Assembly: GCF_947496515.1 (NCBI RefSeq)
Contig: NZ_CANMDB010000002.1
Location: 434,001 to 498,000 of the forward strand
From: an uncultured Roseobacter sp.
GTDB taxonomy: Bacteria > Pseudomonadota > Alphaproteobacteria > Rhodobacterales > Rhodobacteraceae
Direction: 5' to 3'
Length of the DNA: 64,000 nt
A program made the translations under genes and the position numbers. Of the stretch, positions 41,510-50,853 are shown piece after piece. The notes below the pieces were generated by a model, which did not search any database, had not been told where the DNA came from, and saw nothing but the letters and a program-made list of their open reading frames with translations. Position 1 is the first letter of the stretch. Each line of letters begins with the position of its first letter.

Positions 41510-42418
41510 ATGACCAAAACCATCGCACTGGCGCTTGCCGCTACGACCATGCTCAGCACATCCCTGCTGGCCGACGACATCAGCGAGTTCCGCATCGGCA
41601 TCCTTGGCGGGGAAAACGCGCAGGACCGGCTGAGCAACAACGAATGCCTTGCCGACAAGATTTCCGAGGCACTGGATGTGCCGGTCAAGATGTTCGCGCC
41701 CGCGGACTACAACGGTGTGATCCAGGGCATCCTGGGGGGCAGCATCGATCTGGCGCTGCTGGGCCCGTCCTCCTACGCGGCATTGCACATCGCGGACCCG
41801 GAGGCCGCCTCGCCGATCCTCGTCAAGGTGAACCTGGATGGCTCCATCGGCTATCACTCCATCGGCTTTGCGCGGGTGGACAGCGGCCTCTCGAGCCTTG
41901 AGGACGTAGAGGGCAAAACCTTCGGCTTTGGCGACCCGAACTCGACCTCCGGCTATCTGATCCCGTCGATCGAGATCCCCGACATCACCGGTGCCTCCAT
42001 GGAGAGCGGGGATTACTTCGGCGAGGTGAAATTCACCGGCGGGCATGAGCAGACCATTCTGGCGGTCAAGAACGGCGACATCGACGCCGGCGTCACCTGG
42101 GCCGATGGTCAGGGAAACTGGGAAGACGGCTACAACTTTGGTGCGCTGCGCAAGGCGGTGGATGCGGGTCTGGTGGACATGAACGATCTGGTGGAGATCT
42201 GGCGCTCCAAGCTGATCCCCGGAGAGCCCATCGTGATGCGCAACGCGCTGCCGGATGACGTGCGCGCCAGCGTGACGGAGATCATGGACACCCTGGGCGA
42301 GACGGATCCCGAATGCGCCTACGGTGTCGGTGGAGGCGAGATCCAGGGTTTCGATCCGATCAGCCACGACGCCTATACCTCCATCGTCGGAGCGCGCCGG
42401 GCCAAAATCGGCGGCTGA
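41510..42418 (+). CDS. phnD: Phosphonate-binding periplasmic protein PhnD
   Basis: 302 residues with a signal peptide (IALALAATTMLSTSLLA). FRIGILGGENAQDRLSNNECLAD at the start and LLGPSSYAAL, FGFGDPNSTSGYLIP and DAGVTWADGQGNW are PhnD-family ligand-loop motifs; the Ser/Thr cluster SGYLIPS contacts the phosphonate group. It delivers substrate to the two PhnE permeases. Positioned 92 bases after phnC. Confidence 0.94.
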   Translation: MTKTIALALAATTMLSTSLLADDISEFRIGILGGENAQDRLSNNECLADKISEALDVPVKMFAPADYNGVIQGILGGSIDLALLGPSSYAALHIADPEAASPILVKVNLDGSIGYHSIGFARVDSGLSSLEDVEGKTFGFGDPNSTSGYLIPSIEIPDITGASMESGDYFGEVKFTGGHEQTILAVKNGDIDAGVTWADGQGNWEDGYNFGALRKAVDAGLVDMNDLVEIWRSKLIPGEPIVMRNALPDDVRASVTEIMDTLGETDPECAYGVGGGEIQGFDPISHDAYTSIVGARRAKIGG

Positions 42419-42481
42419 TGCGCTTGCGCTGATATCTCCGGCGGCCCTGCGGGGCTGCCGGTCCTTCTTTCGGGGATCACG

Positions 42482-43363
42482 GTGACAGAGACAGTATTCG
42501 GCACAGCGCCTGCACCAGCGGCGGTGGAGCGTATCCAGGCGACCTATGTGGCACAGGTGCAGCGGCGCAGGCTCTACGGTGGGCTGACGCTGCTGGTGTT
42601 CGTGCTGCTGATGGCCTCCGGTTTCACGGTTGCGGACAGCCGCAACGCGGGCGGTTTCTGGGAGGGGCTGCACCAGATCGGCGACTACCCCGCCGAGGTG
42701 CTGGCCGAGGCCTGGGAGAACCGCGCCGAGTTGCCCGGGCTGATGGCCAAATACCTTCCCGCCTTGATCGAGACTGTCAATATCGCGGCCGTCTCCACGC
42801 TGATCGGAGCCGCGGCGGGGCTGATCCTGTCGTTGCTGGGCACCCGCGGGCTGGCGCGGTGGCCACGGCTGATCCCCCTGTTCCGGCGCCTCTCGGACAT
42901 CCTGCGCGCGGTGCCGGAGATCGTCATCGCGCTCGTGCTGATCTTTGTGCTGGGCGGCGGTCCGGTGCCTGCGATGATCGCCATCGCGCTCCATACCGCT
43001 GGCGCCCTGGGCAAGATGTTCTCCGAAGTGGCCGAGAACGCGGATCTCAAACCCGTCGAGGGGCTTGCCTCCACCGGCGCCACCTGGTCGCAGCGGATGC
43101 TGTTGGGGGTGCTGCCGCAGGTCGCGCCGAACTACGTGAGCTACACGCTGCTGCGGTTCGAGATCAATATCCGCGCCTCCGCCATTCTCGGCTACGTGGG
43201 CGCAGGCGGGCTGGGGTATGAGCTGCGCAACGCCATGGGCTGGGGTCAGGGGCGTTTTGACGATGCGGCGGCGATCTTTATCCTGCTGTTCGGCACCATC
43301 GTGTTCTTTGACCAGCTCTCGGGCCGCTATCGCACCCAGCTGAGCGGAGGGGCGGGCGCATGA
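42482..43363 (+). CDS. phnE: Phosphonate ABC permease PhnE (first copy)
   Basis: 293 residues from GTG 42482, with a GGGGA site. About six membrane helices; the coupling loop AVPEIVIALVLIF...EVAENADLKPVEGLASTGATWSQRM is the PhnE EAA region. A second permease overlaps by 4 bases (ATGA), so the membrane part is a heterodimer, common in Rhodobacterales and rhizobia. Confidence 0.92.
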   Translation: MTETVFGTAPAPAAVERIQATYVAQVQRRRLYGGLTLLVFVLLMASGFTVADSRNAGGFWEGLHQIGDYPAEVLAEAWENRAELPGLMAKYLPALIETVNIAAVSTLIGAAAGLILSLLGTRGLARWPRLIPLFRRLSDILRAVPEIVIALVLIFVLGGGPVPAMIAIALHTAGALGKMFSEVAENADLKPVEGLASTGATWSQRMLLGVLPQVAPNYVSYTLLRFEINIRASAILGYVGAGGLGYELRNAMGWGQGRFDDAAAIFILLFGTIVFFDQLSGRYRTQLSGGAGA

Positions 43364-44673
43364 CCGCAACGGATCTTGCCGATGCCAAGCACGCGGCCGC
43401 GACGCTCTTTCGGCGCAAGCGGATGATGTGCTTTGGCATCCCGGCGCTGATTGCCGCCTATCTGGTCTATATCTTCTTTGCCTTCGATGTGCCCGGTCTG
43501 GCGCAGCGGGCCAGTCTGGACAATGCGCTGACGCTGGCCTCTGACAGCTGGTCGCACAAGGTGCATGTCACCCGCGACAACAGCAGCGGTGCGGTCACCT
43601 ACTCGGTCGAGGGCGAGCGCAAGGGCCGTTACCCCGACGGTCAGCGCCCGGACTGGGTGAGCGGGACCGAAACCCTGACCATCGACCTCGGCGCTGGACA
43701 TATGGTGCGCTATCTGCCCGGCGGCAGGACAGAAATCGCACTCCCCGACAAGCCGCTGATCACGGCGCAGAGCGAGGGACGCCGCGTGATCACCAATCTG
43801 CCCGACGACCTGCCCGACTGGATCTCTGCCTCCGACCGGCGTGTCACGATCACCACACCGGAGGGGCGCATCACCCTGACCGGGGCAAGGACAGAGGTTT
43901 TCAATTACTTTCCGGGATGGGAGCTTTTCTGGTTCACCCTCGACAGCCCCTACCACGGGCAGAGCCTTGCAACGATCCTCTTCGGTCCGCGGCTGGACCC
44001 TGCGCGGCCCAACATCACCGGAGCGGTGTCGGACTGGTGGCACAACGACATGTGGCGGCACAAGGACGTGGCCTGGGCCATCGGCGAGACGATCCTCATG
44101 GCCTTTCTGGGCACAATGGGGGCGGCGATGATCGCCCTGCCGCTGGCGTTTCTGGCGGCGCGGCGGTTCTCGCCCCTGCTGCTCGTTCGGGCCGCGACGC
44201 GGCGGCTCTGTGACTTTGTGCGCGGTGTGGATGCGCTGATCTGGACGGTCGTGCTGGCCCGCGCCTTTGGTCCGGGACCGCTGACCGGCGCGCTGGCCAT
44301 CCTGATCACGGACACCGGGACCTTTGGCAAGACCTTCTCCGAAGCGCTGGAGAATGTGGACAGCAAGCAGATCGAGGGCGTCGCCTCCACCGGTGCCAAG
44401 CCGCTGCAGCGCTACCGCTTTGGCGTGATCCCGCAGGTGGTACCCATCCTGCTGGCGCAAGTGCTCTATTTCCTGGAGTCCAACACCCGCTCCGCCACCA
44501 TCATCGGTGCGATCACCGGGGGTGGCATCGGGCTGATGCTGACGCAGGCGATCCAGACCCAGAAAGACTGGGAAGAGGTCGCCTATTACATCGTCCTGAT
44601 CGTGCTGATGGTGATGCTGATGGACTGGTTGTCGGGCTGGTTGCGGGCAAAGCTGATCGGGCGCAAGGAGTGA
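43360..44673 (+). CDS. phnE: Phosphonate ABC permease PhnE (second copy, with large loop)
   Basis: 437 residues, about 140 longer than its partner. After the first helix (about 27-45) a soluble beta-rich loop of some 170 residues ([15 protein letters not shown] through [14 protein letters not shown]) precedes the core permease helices. The EAA-type loop reads [22 protein letters not shown]. The extra domain would face the periplasm and may contact PhnD. It overlaps both phnE1 and the hexapeptide transferase gene. Confidence 0.9.
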   Translation: MTATDLADAKHAAATLFRRKRMMCFGIPALIAAYLVYIFFAFDVPGLAQRASLDNALTLASDSWSHKVHVTRDNSSGAVTYSVEGERKGRYPDGQRPDWVSGTETLTIDLGAGHMVRYLPGGRTEIALPDKPLITAQSEGRRVITNLPDDLPDWISASDRRVTITTPEGRITLTGARTEVFNYFPGWELFWFTLDSPYHGQSLATILFGPRLDPARPNITGAVSDWWHNDMWRHKDVAWAIGETILMAFLGTMGAAMIALPLAFLAARRFSPLLLVRAATRRLCDFVRGVDALIWTVVLARAFGPGPLTGALAILITDTGTFGKTFSEALENVDSKQIEGVASTGAKPLQRYRFGVIPQVVPILLAQVLYFLESNTRSATIIGAITGGGIGLMLTQAIQTQKDWEEVAYYIVLIVLMVMLMDWLSGWLRAKLIGRKE

Positions 44674-45290
44674 TGGCGCGCCTCTCGGCGGAGGCCGCCC
44701 TTGTCCACCCCGAGTGCGAGATCACCGACAGCAGTTTTGGCGCCTACGTCGAGATCGGGCGCGGGAGCCGCGTGGCCCACGCGCATCTGGGTGATTACAG
44801 CTACTGCGACCGCTACGCCGATATCGCCAACGCTGAGGTCGGCAAATTCGCCAATATTGCCGCCTTTGCCCGCATCGGGGCGACGGACCACCCGCTGCAT
44901 ACCGCAGCCTGCCACCACTTCCTTTACCGCTCGAATGACTACTGGGACGACGCAGACCGGGACGAAGAATTCTTTGCCCACCGCCGGTCCCGGATCGCCC
45001 GTATCGGCCATGACACCTGGATCGGCGCGGGCGCCATGATCAAACCCGCGGTCACGCTGGGCCACGGTGCCGTGGTCGCGGCGGGGGCTGTGGTAACAAA
45101 GGATGTCGCCCCCTACACTATCGTCGCCGGCACCCCCGCCACGCCTTTGCGCCCGCGCCAGCCACCCGACCTCGCCGAACGTCTGATCGCCCTCGCCTGG
45201 TGGGACTGGTCCCACGACCGGCTGCGCGCGGCGCTTGAGGACTTCCGGACGCTTGAGGTCGAAGCGTTTCTGGAGCGGTACGACGGATGA
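44673..45290 (+). CDS. Phosphonate-locus hexapeptide-repeat transferase
   Basis: 205 residues of left-handed beta-helix repeats ([32 protein letters not shown]), with the xenobiotic-acetyltransferase-like [36 protein letters not shown] end and [10 protein letters not shown]. The family is the phn-associated threonine-rich transferase group found beside C-P lyase genes; the acetylated substrate is unproven, possibly an aminoalkylphosphonate. GTG 44670 is an equally possible start. Overlaps the phnE2 stop. Confidence 0.85.
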   Translation: MARLSAEAALVHPECEITDSSFGAYVEIGRGSRVAHAHLGDYSYCDRYADIANAEVGKFANIAAFARIGATDHPLHTAACHHFLYRSNDYWDDADRDEEFFAHRRSRIARIGHDTWIGAGAMIKPAVTLGHGAVVAAGAVVTKDVAPYTIVAGTPATPLRPRQPPDLAERLIALAWWDWSHDRLRAALEDFRTLEVEAFLERYDG

Positions 45291-45428
45291 TGTGCGCTGG
45301 CTCGGGTGGACATCAGACAGTCTGGAACAGACGCGATCCGTGCGACCGGCTTTTTGCAGCACGGGCGGTAGCGTGGATCGGTGTCGAGGCCCCGGGGAAC
45401 GATTTGGAGATTTGCGTCGTTAATCCAT

Positions 45429-47261
45429 ATGAAACGCATTTTATTGGCTTCGCTCCTCGCAATAACGGTTCTGCTGATCGGCGCCGTCGCCTTTGTTTTT
45501 CTCGTTCCGGACCGGCATCTGCGCAGCTTTGTGGAATGGGCAGGCTCCCGCACCCTGGGTCTGGAGGTCTCGATGGACGGCCTGACAACGACCCGAGGGC
45601 TGTCCAGTACAGTCGACATATCCGGGCTGACCCTGACCGAAGAAGCCAGCGATACGCCGCTGGTAGCTGCCGACACTGTCACCGTTTCATTCGACCTCTT
45701 TGACGTTGTCAGCACGACGCCCCGGCTGGACCAAGTCACCATCAGCCGGGCCGACATACACCAGATCCTGAATGCCGAGGATGGCGCGTCCGAGGTCACG
45801 GCGCTTCAGACGGTGATCCCGGTGGCCGTCGAGGACATTCAGGTGAGTGACCTGCACATCGAACGCTCGGCGCGTGCCGCCAACCAGGATCTTGTGACAC
45901 TCTTTGAGCTGTCCGTCGAGGAGGCTGGGGGATCTGTTGTTGCCAGCGAAGCCATCGAAATGGAGGGGCAAGGCACGTACCAAGGTGCGCCCGTCCAGTT
46001 TCGCCTCGCGGCACCTGATACCGCTGACTTTGCGACCCGCGACGCGATCCCCATCGAGACGGAAATCTCAGGCGCAATCGACGCAAGCGCCTCTTTCAGC
46101 CTGTTACGGTCCGGCGGGATCTCCCCGATTGAATTCGACGTTTCCGGGCCCACGGTTGCGGCACTTGCCGCTTTCGTCCCGGTCGCGCTACCCGAGACGC
46201 CACCCTTTTCACTCACGGGAACGGTCGAGCTCGGCGAAGAGGCCTATGAGACGTCAAACCTATCCGGCAGGATTGGCGATAGTGATGTCTCAGGCGATCT
46301 CACGATGGATTTGAGCGGCGAGCTGCCCGCCGTGCGAGGCACTTTGAAGTCCCAGACGCTGGACTTCGACGACCTTGGAGGTCTGATCGGCGCGCCGCCC
46401 GACGTCACCGAGACAGCCTCGGATGCGCAGCGTGATGAGGCCGCGTCGGCGCCCGTCATCCCCGATACCCCGTTTCCGGTCGGTGCCCTGCGCGCCGCCA
46501 ATGTGGATCTGCAATTCATCGCCGAAAATGTCAGCGCCCCGGTGGCCCAAATCGAAGCCATCGATGCCACCATTCGACTGCAGGATTCGAGGTTGGAGAT
46601 CAACCCACTCGACCTGGTCGTGTCTTCTGGACGCGCGACAGGCGAAATCGCCCTGAATGTCCGCGAGGAAGTGCCATCGGCAGATATCGACATCTCCTTT
46701 GCCGATGTTTCGCTCAACAAGTTCTTCGCTGGAAGTCAATTTGCACAGGAGATGGGCGGCCAGATGTCGGGATCTTTCTACTTCCTCGGGACGGGTGCCT
46801 CGCTTGACGACATGTTCGCGACAATGCGGGGGGACGGCCGGTTGTTTTTGAATGACGGATCGCTGAGCGCCCTTGTTGTCGAGGCCGCTGGTCTGGACGT
46901 TGCGGAGGCTTTGGGGGTCATCCTGACAGAGGATGATGCCATCGCCATGCCCTGCGCGGGCATTTCAGTGACGGCCAATGATGGCGAGGTGGAAATCCTG
47001 CGTGCCGAAGCAGTCACCACCGATAGTCTGATTGCGGCCAAGGGGCGGGCAAATCTTGATGATTTGTCTTATGCCGTGGTCCTGCAGGCCGAAGCCTGGG
47101 ACTTCAGCCTGCTGGATCTGAATGCGCCGGTTCAGATCAGCGGCGTAAAGTCGGATTATTCACTCAGTATCGGCGAGATAGAAGGCATCCCATTGTTCGC
47201 CCAGGGGGCGCAGGTTTCCCAGGACTGCGATGCGCTGGTCGATCGGTTGAATTCGCAGTGA
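45429..47261 (+). CDS. AsmA-family protein
   Basis: 610 residues with one N-terminal membrane anchor (ILLASLLAITVLLIGAVAFVFLV) and a long periplasmic beta-rich body. GRATGEIALNVREEVPSADIDISFADVSLNKFF followed by LDDMFATMRGDGRLFLNDGSL is the AsmA C-terminal domain signature. AsmA-like proteins bridge inner and outer membrane and move phospholipids. No operon link to the phn genes on either side; it lies 138 bases after the transferase gene. Confidence 0.82.
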   Translation: MKRILLASLLAITVLLIGAVAFVFLVPDRHLRSFVEWAGSRTLGLEVSMDGLTTTRGLSSTVDISGLTLTEEASDTPLVAADTVTVSFDLFDVVSTTPRLDQVTISRADIHQILNAEDGASEVTALQTVIPVAVEDIQVSDLHIERSARAANQDLVTLFELSVEEAGGSVVASEAIEMEGQGTYQGAPVQFRLAAPDTADFATRDAIPIETEISGAIDASASFSLLRSGGISPIEFDVSGPTVAALAAFVPVALPETPPFSLTGTVELGEEAYETSNLSGRIGDSDVSGDLTMDLSGELPAVRGTLKSQTLDFDDLGGLIGAPPDVTETASDAQRDEAASAPVIPDTPFPVGALRAANVDLQFIAENVSAPVAQIEAIDATIRLQDSRLEINPLDLVVSSGRATGEIALNVREEVPSADIDISFADVSLNKFFAGSQFAQEMGGQMSGSFYFLGTGASLDDMFATMRGDGRLFLNDGSLSALVVEAAGLDVAEALGVILTEDDAIAMPCAGISVTANDGEVEILRAEAVTTDSLIAAKGRANLDDLSYAVVLQAEAWDFSLLDLNAPVQISGVKSDYSLSIGEIEGIPLFAQGAQVSQDCDALVDRLNSQ

Positions 47262-47394
47262 TCAGGCTGGCCTGCACGTCCCAGTTGAGGACGGCGTGGC
47301 GTGCTGGCTCATTCAGCTATTTCCGAAACCTCACATAGACTACTAATCCCACACGGCTGCAAACGCAGCTCAACCATATTCACCGGAGACGTAA

Positions 47395-47862
47395 ATGACC
47401 CATAAGACAGGAATAGTGACAGCAACGGTCTGCGCTCTGATGGCTGTGAATGCAAAGTCGGAAGAGGTCGGCAGCGTTGATGTGGATTGGCTCGGAAACG
47501 ACATTATCATTGAGGCTTTCAGTGACCCGGAAGTCTCCGGTGTCACCTGTCATGTGACCTATTTCGAGAGAGGCTTGATTGATCGGCTGCAAAAGGGAGA
47601 CTGGTTTGAGGATCCGTCGAACTCATCAATTGCGTGCCGCCAGACGGGGCCGATAACAATCGGGGACATTGACAGATCTGACGAGGGCGAATCCGTTTTT
47701 TCCGAACGCCGTTCTATCATCTGGAAAACGATCAAGATCACCCGGATACTCGATGAGAAAAACGACACACTGATTTATCTTGCACATGCGAGGGACGTGC
47801 AGAATGGCTCTGCCAAAATGTCCATTTCCACCGTTCCTTTGTATCTTGCGACCGCCGAATAA
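47395..47862 (+). CDS. creA: CreA family periplasmic protein
   Basis: 155 residues with a short signal peptide (TGIVTATVCALMAVNAKS). EVGSVDVDWLGNDIIIEAFSDPEVSGVTCHVTYFERG, IACRQTGPITIGD, RRSIIWKTIKITRILDEK and LIYLAHA..NGSAKMSISTVPL follow the CreA pattern along its length, including the two Cys of the family. CreA has no known function. Its codon use and lower GC differ from the phn genes. Confidence 0.85.
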   Translation: MTHKTGIVTATVCALMAVNAKSEEVGSVDVDWLGNDIIIEAFSDPEVSGVTCHVTYFERGLIDRLQKGDWFEDPSNSSIACRQTGPITIGDIDRSDEGESVFSERRSIIWKTIKITRILDEKNDTLIYLAHARDVQNGSAKMSISTVPLYLATAE

Positions 47863-47871
47863 TTTGGACTT

Positions 47872-48925
47872 TCAACTTGTTGTCTCCGGTGACTGCGGTC
47901 GTTCAAACACTGGCCCACCCCGTTCTTTATTCGGGAGTCGACCTGTCGCTGCCCGGGTCGTTAATTCGAGCCCAAGGCGAAGTGGCATGCTTCTGGGATC
48001 GAGAAAGGCCCCATCGCAACGTATTTTTTGCCGTGCCTTTGCGCGCCGCCCTATTGACCAGCGCACCACCGTTGCAGAGCATTTTTTTTACCCGACACAT
48101 GAGCTGGAGCAGATTTTTGGAGTGTCTCAACCTGCGGCGTGCCCCACATACATCGAAGCTCTTAACAAGCTTTTCGGTATGGTCAGCCAGCTCTGTTACG
48201 ATGTCGCGAAAAGCCCGGCACAGATGGCGTTGGACAGGCACCCTGTTTGATCATGGACAGTCTCTCATTCGGCCTGATGCAGGTGGGTCGCGTCCTGCAG
48301 TGGGAAAATCGCACCCCGCCCCTGCTTTCCATCGGACAGTGAGGGGTTACCCTCACCGGTAGACAAATCGTCCCTCGTTGATTTGAAACTCATTCTCCCG
48401 CTCGCGGCGGTGGGTGGCCGATTGATCGGCCCAGATCTGTTTCGGTAAAATTGAAGAACATCTCTGCTTCGGGCGTATGGCATAGCAGTTGATGCTCGCT
48501 TTCCAGAAAGACCGTCGCGACCCAGGGATTTTGGACAAAGTTGTTTCAATCGACATTGGCCCGATTGAGCACGCGTAGTCTTTCCTGAAGCTCGTTACTA
48601 ATCGTCGTGCGCTCCTCGTTTGCGGACTGCAATTCCTCGTTAGAGTTCTTCGACGATCGTGCACACGGACTGCTTGGCTTCGTCAAGCTACCCTTCCGGC
48701 AGCCGGGCGTAGATATCGCTCCGGGTGCCGAAATCAGCACTGTGACGGCTTTCCCTGGAATTCGAATTCGACCGTCGCGCTAGGCGTCACTTCACGCCGG
48801 AGTATTGCCTTCAGTTCGGGTTTGATGATGTCATAGAGATGTGTCGTTACATTGCCCGGTCGGATGACCAGATATTTGCTCGCAGTCTTTCACGTGTAAA
48901 GAACATCGTTTTCTGCGTCGACTGG
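47872..48925 (-). pseudogene. Decayed CheB/CheR-PAS-HWE hybrid histidine kinase
   Basis: Minus-strand pieces in changing frames follow the order of one known architecture. From the right: SKYLVIRPGNVTTHLYDIIK and PELKAILRREV (CheR-side linker, about 48780-48890), interrupted by stops at about 48900 and 48722; NEELQSANEERTTISNELQE (about 48570-48650), the CheB/CheR coiled-coil word; after another stop, NNFVQNPWVATVFLESEHQ...DLGRSIGHP (PAS); and finally VTELADHTEKLVKSF...RRRLRHSKNLL plus, in another frame, RLGLELTTRAATGRLPNKERG (degenerate HWE kinase ELxTNAxKYGALS). At least four stops or frameshifts are seen. Domain readings are my own comparison. The N-terminal CheB/CheR part is absent, its place taken by phnF. 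Confidence 0.7.
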
Positions 48926-49033
48926 CAGAGCAGCGGGGGGAATTCGTCTAGCCAGACAGGTTCGGTGATTACAACGAGCGCCATCGGTTGCGGTGCGTCC
49001 TGCAACTTGCGGCGCTTGGGCACCGGCGGTGCT

Positions 49034-49753
49034 TCACTCCTCCAGTGTCAGGGTCACACGGTCCCCTGCGAACCACGTGCGGCCATACTCCACCGGACGC
49101 GTGTCCTGATCGACATTGACACTGGAGGACCTCAGCAGCGGGTCGCCCTCGGCCACGAGCAAATGCAGCGCCTGCATGGCCGTGGCACGTACAGCCGTCA
49201 GGCGGGTCGAGGCGCGTGTGTAGTCGAGCACGCCGACCGCGCGCAGCGCCTCTGTCACGCTGCTGGTCTGCGCCAGCGCATCGGCAATGCCCCCCAGACG
49301 CACGGCGGGAAACACACTTTCGAAAACCGCGATTGGCTGACCATCGGCGAGAGACAACCCGTGGTAGACACAAACGCGCTCACCCGGCGCAATTTTCAGC
49401 GCATGGGCCTCGCCCGCGGTTGTCGTGCGCTGCTCCACATCGAGGACGCGCTTTTCCGGCCTGCGCCCGGCAGCGATCAGGTTCTCGTGAAACCGCACCC
49501 GCTTGCCAATGGGGTAATCCGTCGGCGTCGCGGAGACGAACGCTCCTGCCCCGCGCCGGGTCCGGATGAGGCCGTCCGCCACCAGAGCGGAGATCCCGTG
49601 TCGTACTGTGTGACGGTTGACCCCAAACCGTTCTGCCAGCGCGGCCTCCGTGGGCAGTTTGTCCCCCGGTGCATAGCGACCTTCGGCCAGATCACTGCGC
49701 AGGCTCGCCGCGATGGCCTGCCAGATGGGAGTTTTGCCAGCCCTGTCACGCAA
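49034..49753 (-). CDS. phnF: GntR/HutC-family phosphonate regulator PhnF
   Basis: 239 residues from TTG 49753. The N-terminal winged helix reads LRSDLAEGRYAPGDKLPTEAALAERFGVNRHTVRHGISALVADGLIRTRRGAGAFV, and the C-terminal UTRA domain includes ERVCVYHGLSLADGQPIAVFESVFPA and DYTRASTRLTAVRATAMQALHLL, as in PhnF. Divergent from phnG with an 81-base gap that includes an 8-bp direct repeat. It probably represses the C-P lyase operon in response to phosphonate. The rare TTG start lacks a strong ribosome site. Confidence 0.88.
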   Translation of the reverse strand: MRDRAGKTPIWQAIAASLRSDLAEGRYAPGDKLPTEAALAERFGVNRHTVRHGISALVADGLIRTRRGAGAFVSATPTDYPIGKRVRFHENLIAAGRRPEKRVLDVEQRTTTAGEAHALKIAPGERVCVYHGLSLADGQPIAVFESVFPAVRLGGIADALAQTSSVTEALRAVGVLDYTRASTRLTAVRATAMQALHLLVAEGDPLLRSSSVNVDQDTRPVEYGRTWFAGDRVTLTLEE

Positions 49754-49799
49754 TTTTCACAAATTTCCCCTGTCGCCGCCGCGCAGCTGTGATAAGATA

Positions 49800-49815
49800 T
49801 GTATAGTTGTATAGG
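49800..49815. promoter_or_regulatory. Direct repeat in the phnF-phnG promoter region
   Basis: TGTATAGT (49800-49807) is followed at once by TGTATAGG (49808-49815), 20 bases before the phnG ATG. The place suits a regulator or polymerase site at the divergent phnF/phnG promoter. PhnF itself would be expected to bind an inverted repeat, so the assignment is tentative. Confidence 0.4.
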
Positions 49816-49834
49816 AAAGCCGATAGTTGTCGAG

Positions 49835-50290
49835 ATGAAAGACACCGCCCAAACAGAAAATCCCCGGCAGATTTGGATGAGCCTGCTGGCCCGCGCATCC
49901 GAAGGCCGGATCGCGGCACTGCTCGACGCGGCGCTTGACCGGCCCGGGTTCACCTGGTTGCGCGCGCCGGAGATCGGCAGCACCATGGTCCGGGGTCGCG
50001 CGGGCGGCACCGGCGCACCCTTCAATCTGGGCGAGATGACCGTGACCCGCTGCGCGCTGACGCTGGAGAGTGGCGAGGTCGGGCATGCCTACATTCAGGG
50101 ACGCCGGAAGGCGGATGCAGAGGCCGCGGCCCTCATCGATGCGCTGATGCAGACGGAGGCGGCGGATCACATCCACGCGCGGGTGCTGGACCCGCTGGCC
50201 GCGGAACAGGCCGCCACCCGGGCCGCCCGCGCGGGCAAGGCAGCCGCGACCAAGGTCGATTTCTTCACGCTGGTCCGAGGAGAGGATTGA
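49835..50290 (+). CDS. phnG: C-P lyase subunit PhnG
   Basis: 151 residues. ARASEGRIAALLDAALDRPGFTWLRAPEIGSTMVRGR and FNLGEMTVTRCALTLESGEVGHAYIQGRRKADAEAAALIDALMQ are PhnG motifs. PhnG is part of the GHIJ core that makes alpha-D-ribose 1-methylphosphonate 5-triphosphate and cleaves it. ATG 49835 fits homologue length; its stop overlaps phnH. Confidence 0.93.
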   Translation: MKDTAQTENPRQIWMSLLARASEGRIAALLDAALDRPGFTWLRAPEIGSTMVRGRAGGTGAPFNLGEMTVTRCALTLESGEVGHAYIQGRRKADAEAAALIDALMQTEAADHIHARVLDPLAAEQAATRAARAGKAAATKVDFFTLVRGED

Positions 50291-50853
50291 TGCAGGCGGA
50301 TATCCTCACCGGCGGTTTTGCCGATCCCGCGCATCAGTCGGCGCAGGCCTTTCGCCACGTGATGGAGGCCATGGCCCGCCCCGGCACGATACACGCATTG
50401 GCAGGTGCCGTCCCCCCTGCCCCTTTGTCGCCCGCCGCGGGCGCGCTGTTGCTCATGCTCTGTGACACGGAAACGCCGCTCTACCTTGCGGGTGAACTGG
50501 ACTGTGAGGCGGTACGGGCCTGGATCGCCTTTCACACCGGCGCGCCGTTGGTGGCGCCTGGGCAGGCGCTCTTTGCCATTGGCACATGGAATGCGCTGAT
50601 GCCGCTTTCTGCCTACCCTATCGGCACCTCTGACTATCCCGACCGCGCCGCCACACTGATCGTGGAGTGCCATCATCTGACCGCCTCCGGTGCCACACTG
50701 ACGGGACCGGGGATTGAGAAGACCGCCAGCCTGTCCCTGCCGGACCTGCGTGCGTTTCAGGACAATCACGCGCAGTTCCCGCTTGGGCTCGACTTTTTCT
50801 TTACCTGTGGTGACCGGCTCGCCGCCCTGCCCAGATCCACGGAGGTGCGCTGA
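50290..50853 (+). CDS. phnH: C-P lyase subunit PhnH
   Basis: 187 residues. GGFADPAHQSAQAFRHVMEAMARPGTI at the N-terminus and SLPDLRAFQDNHAQFPLGLDFFFTC near the C-terminus are the PhnH signatures; the fold resembles PLP transferases without the cofactor Lys. Overlaps phnG by 1 base and phnI by TGATG. Confidence 0.94.
   Translation: MQADILTGGFADPAHQSAQAFRHVMEAMARPGTIHALAGAVPPAPLSPAAGALLLMLCDTETPLYLAGELDCEAVRAWIAFHTGAPLVAPGQALFAIGTWNALMPLSAYPIGTSDYPDRAATLIVECHHLTASGATLTGPGIEKTASLSLPDLRAFQDNHAQFPLGLDFFFTCGDRLAALPRSTEVR

Noticed and set aside
41336-43369. 677-codon open frame on the minus strand
   Set aside because: Covers phnD and phnE in antisense; low-complexity basic translation.
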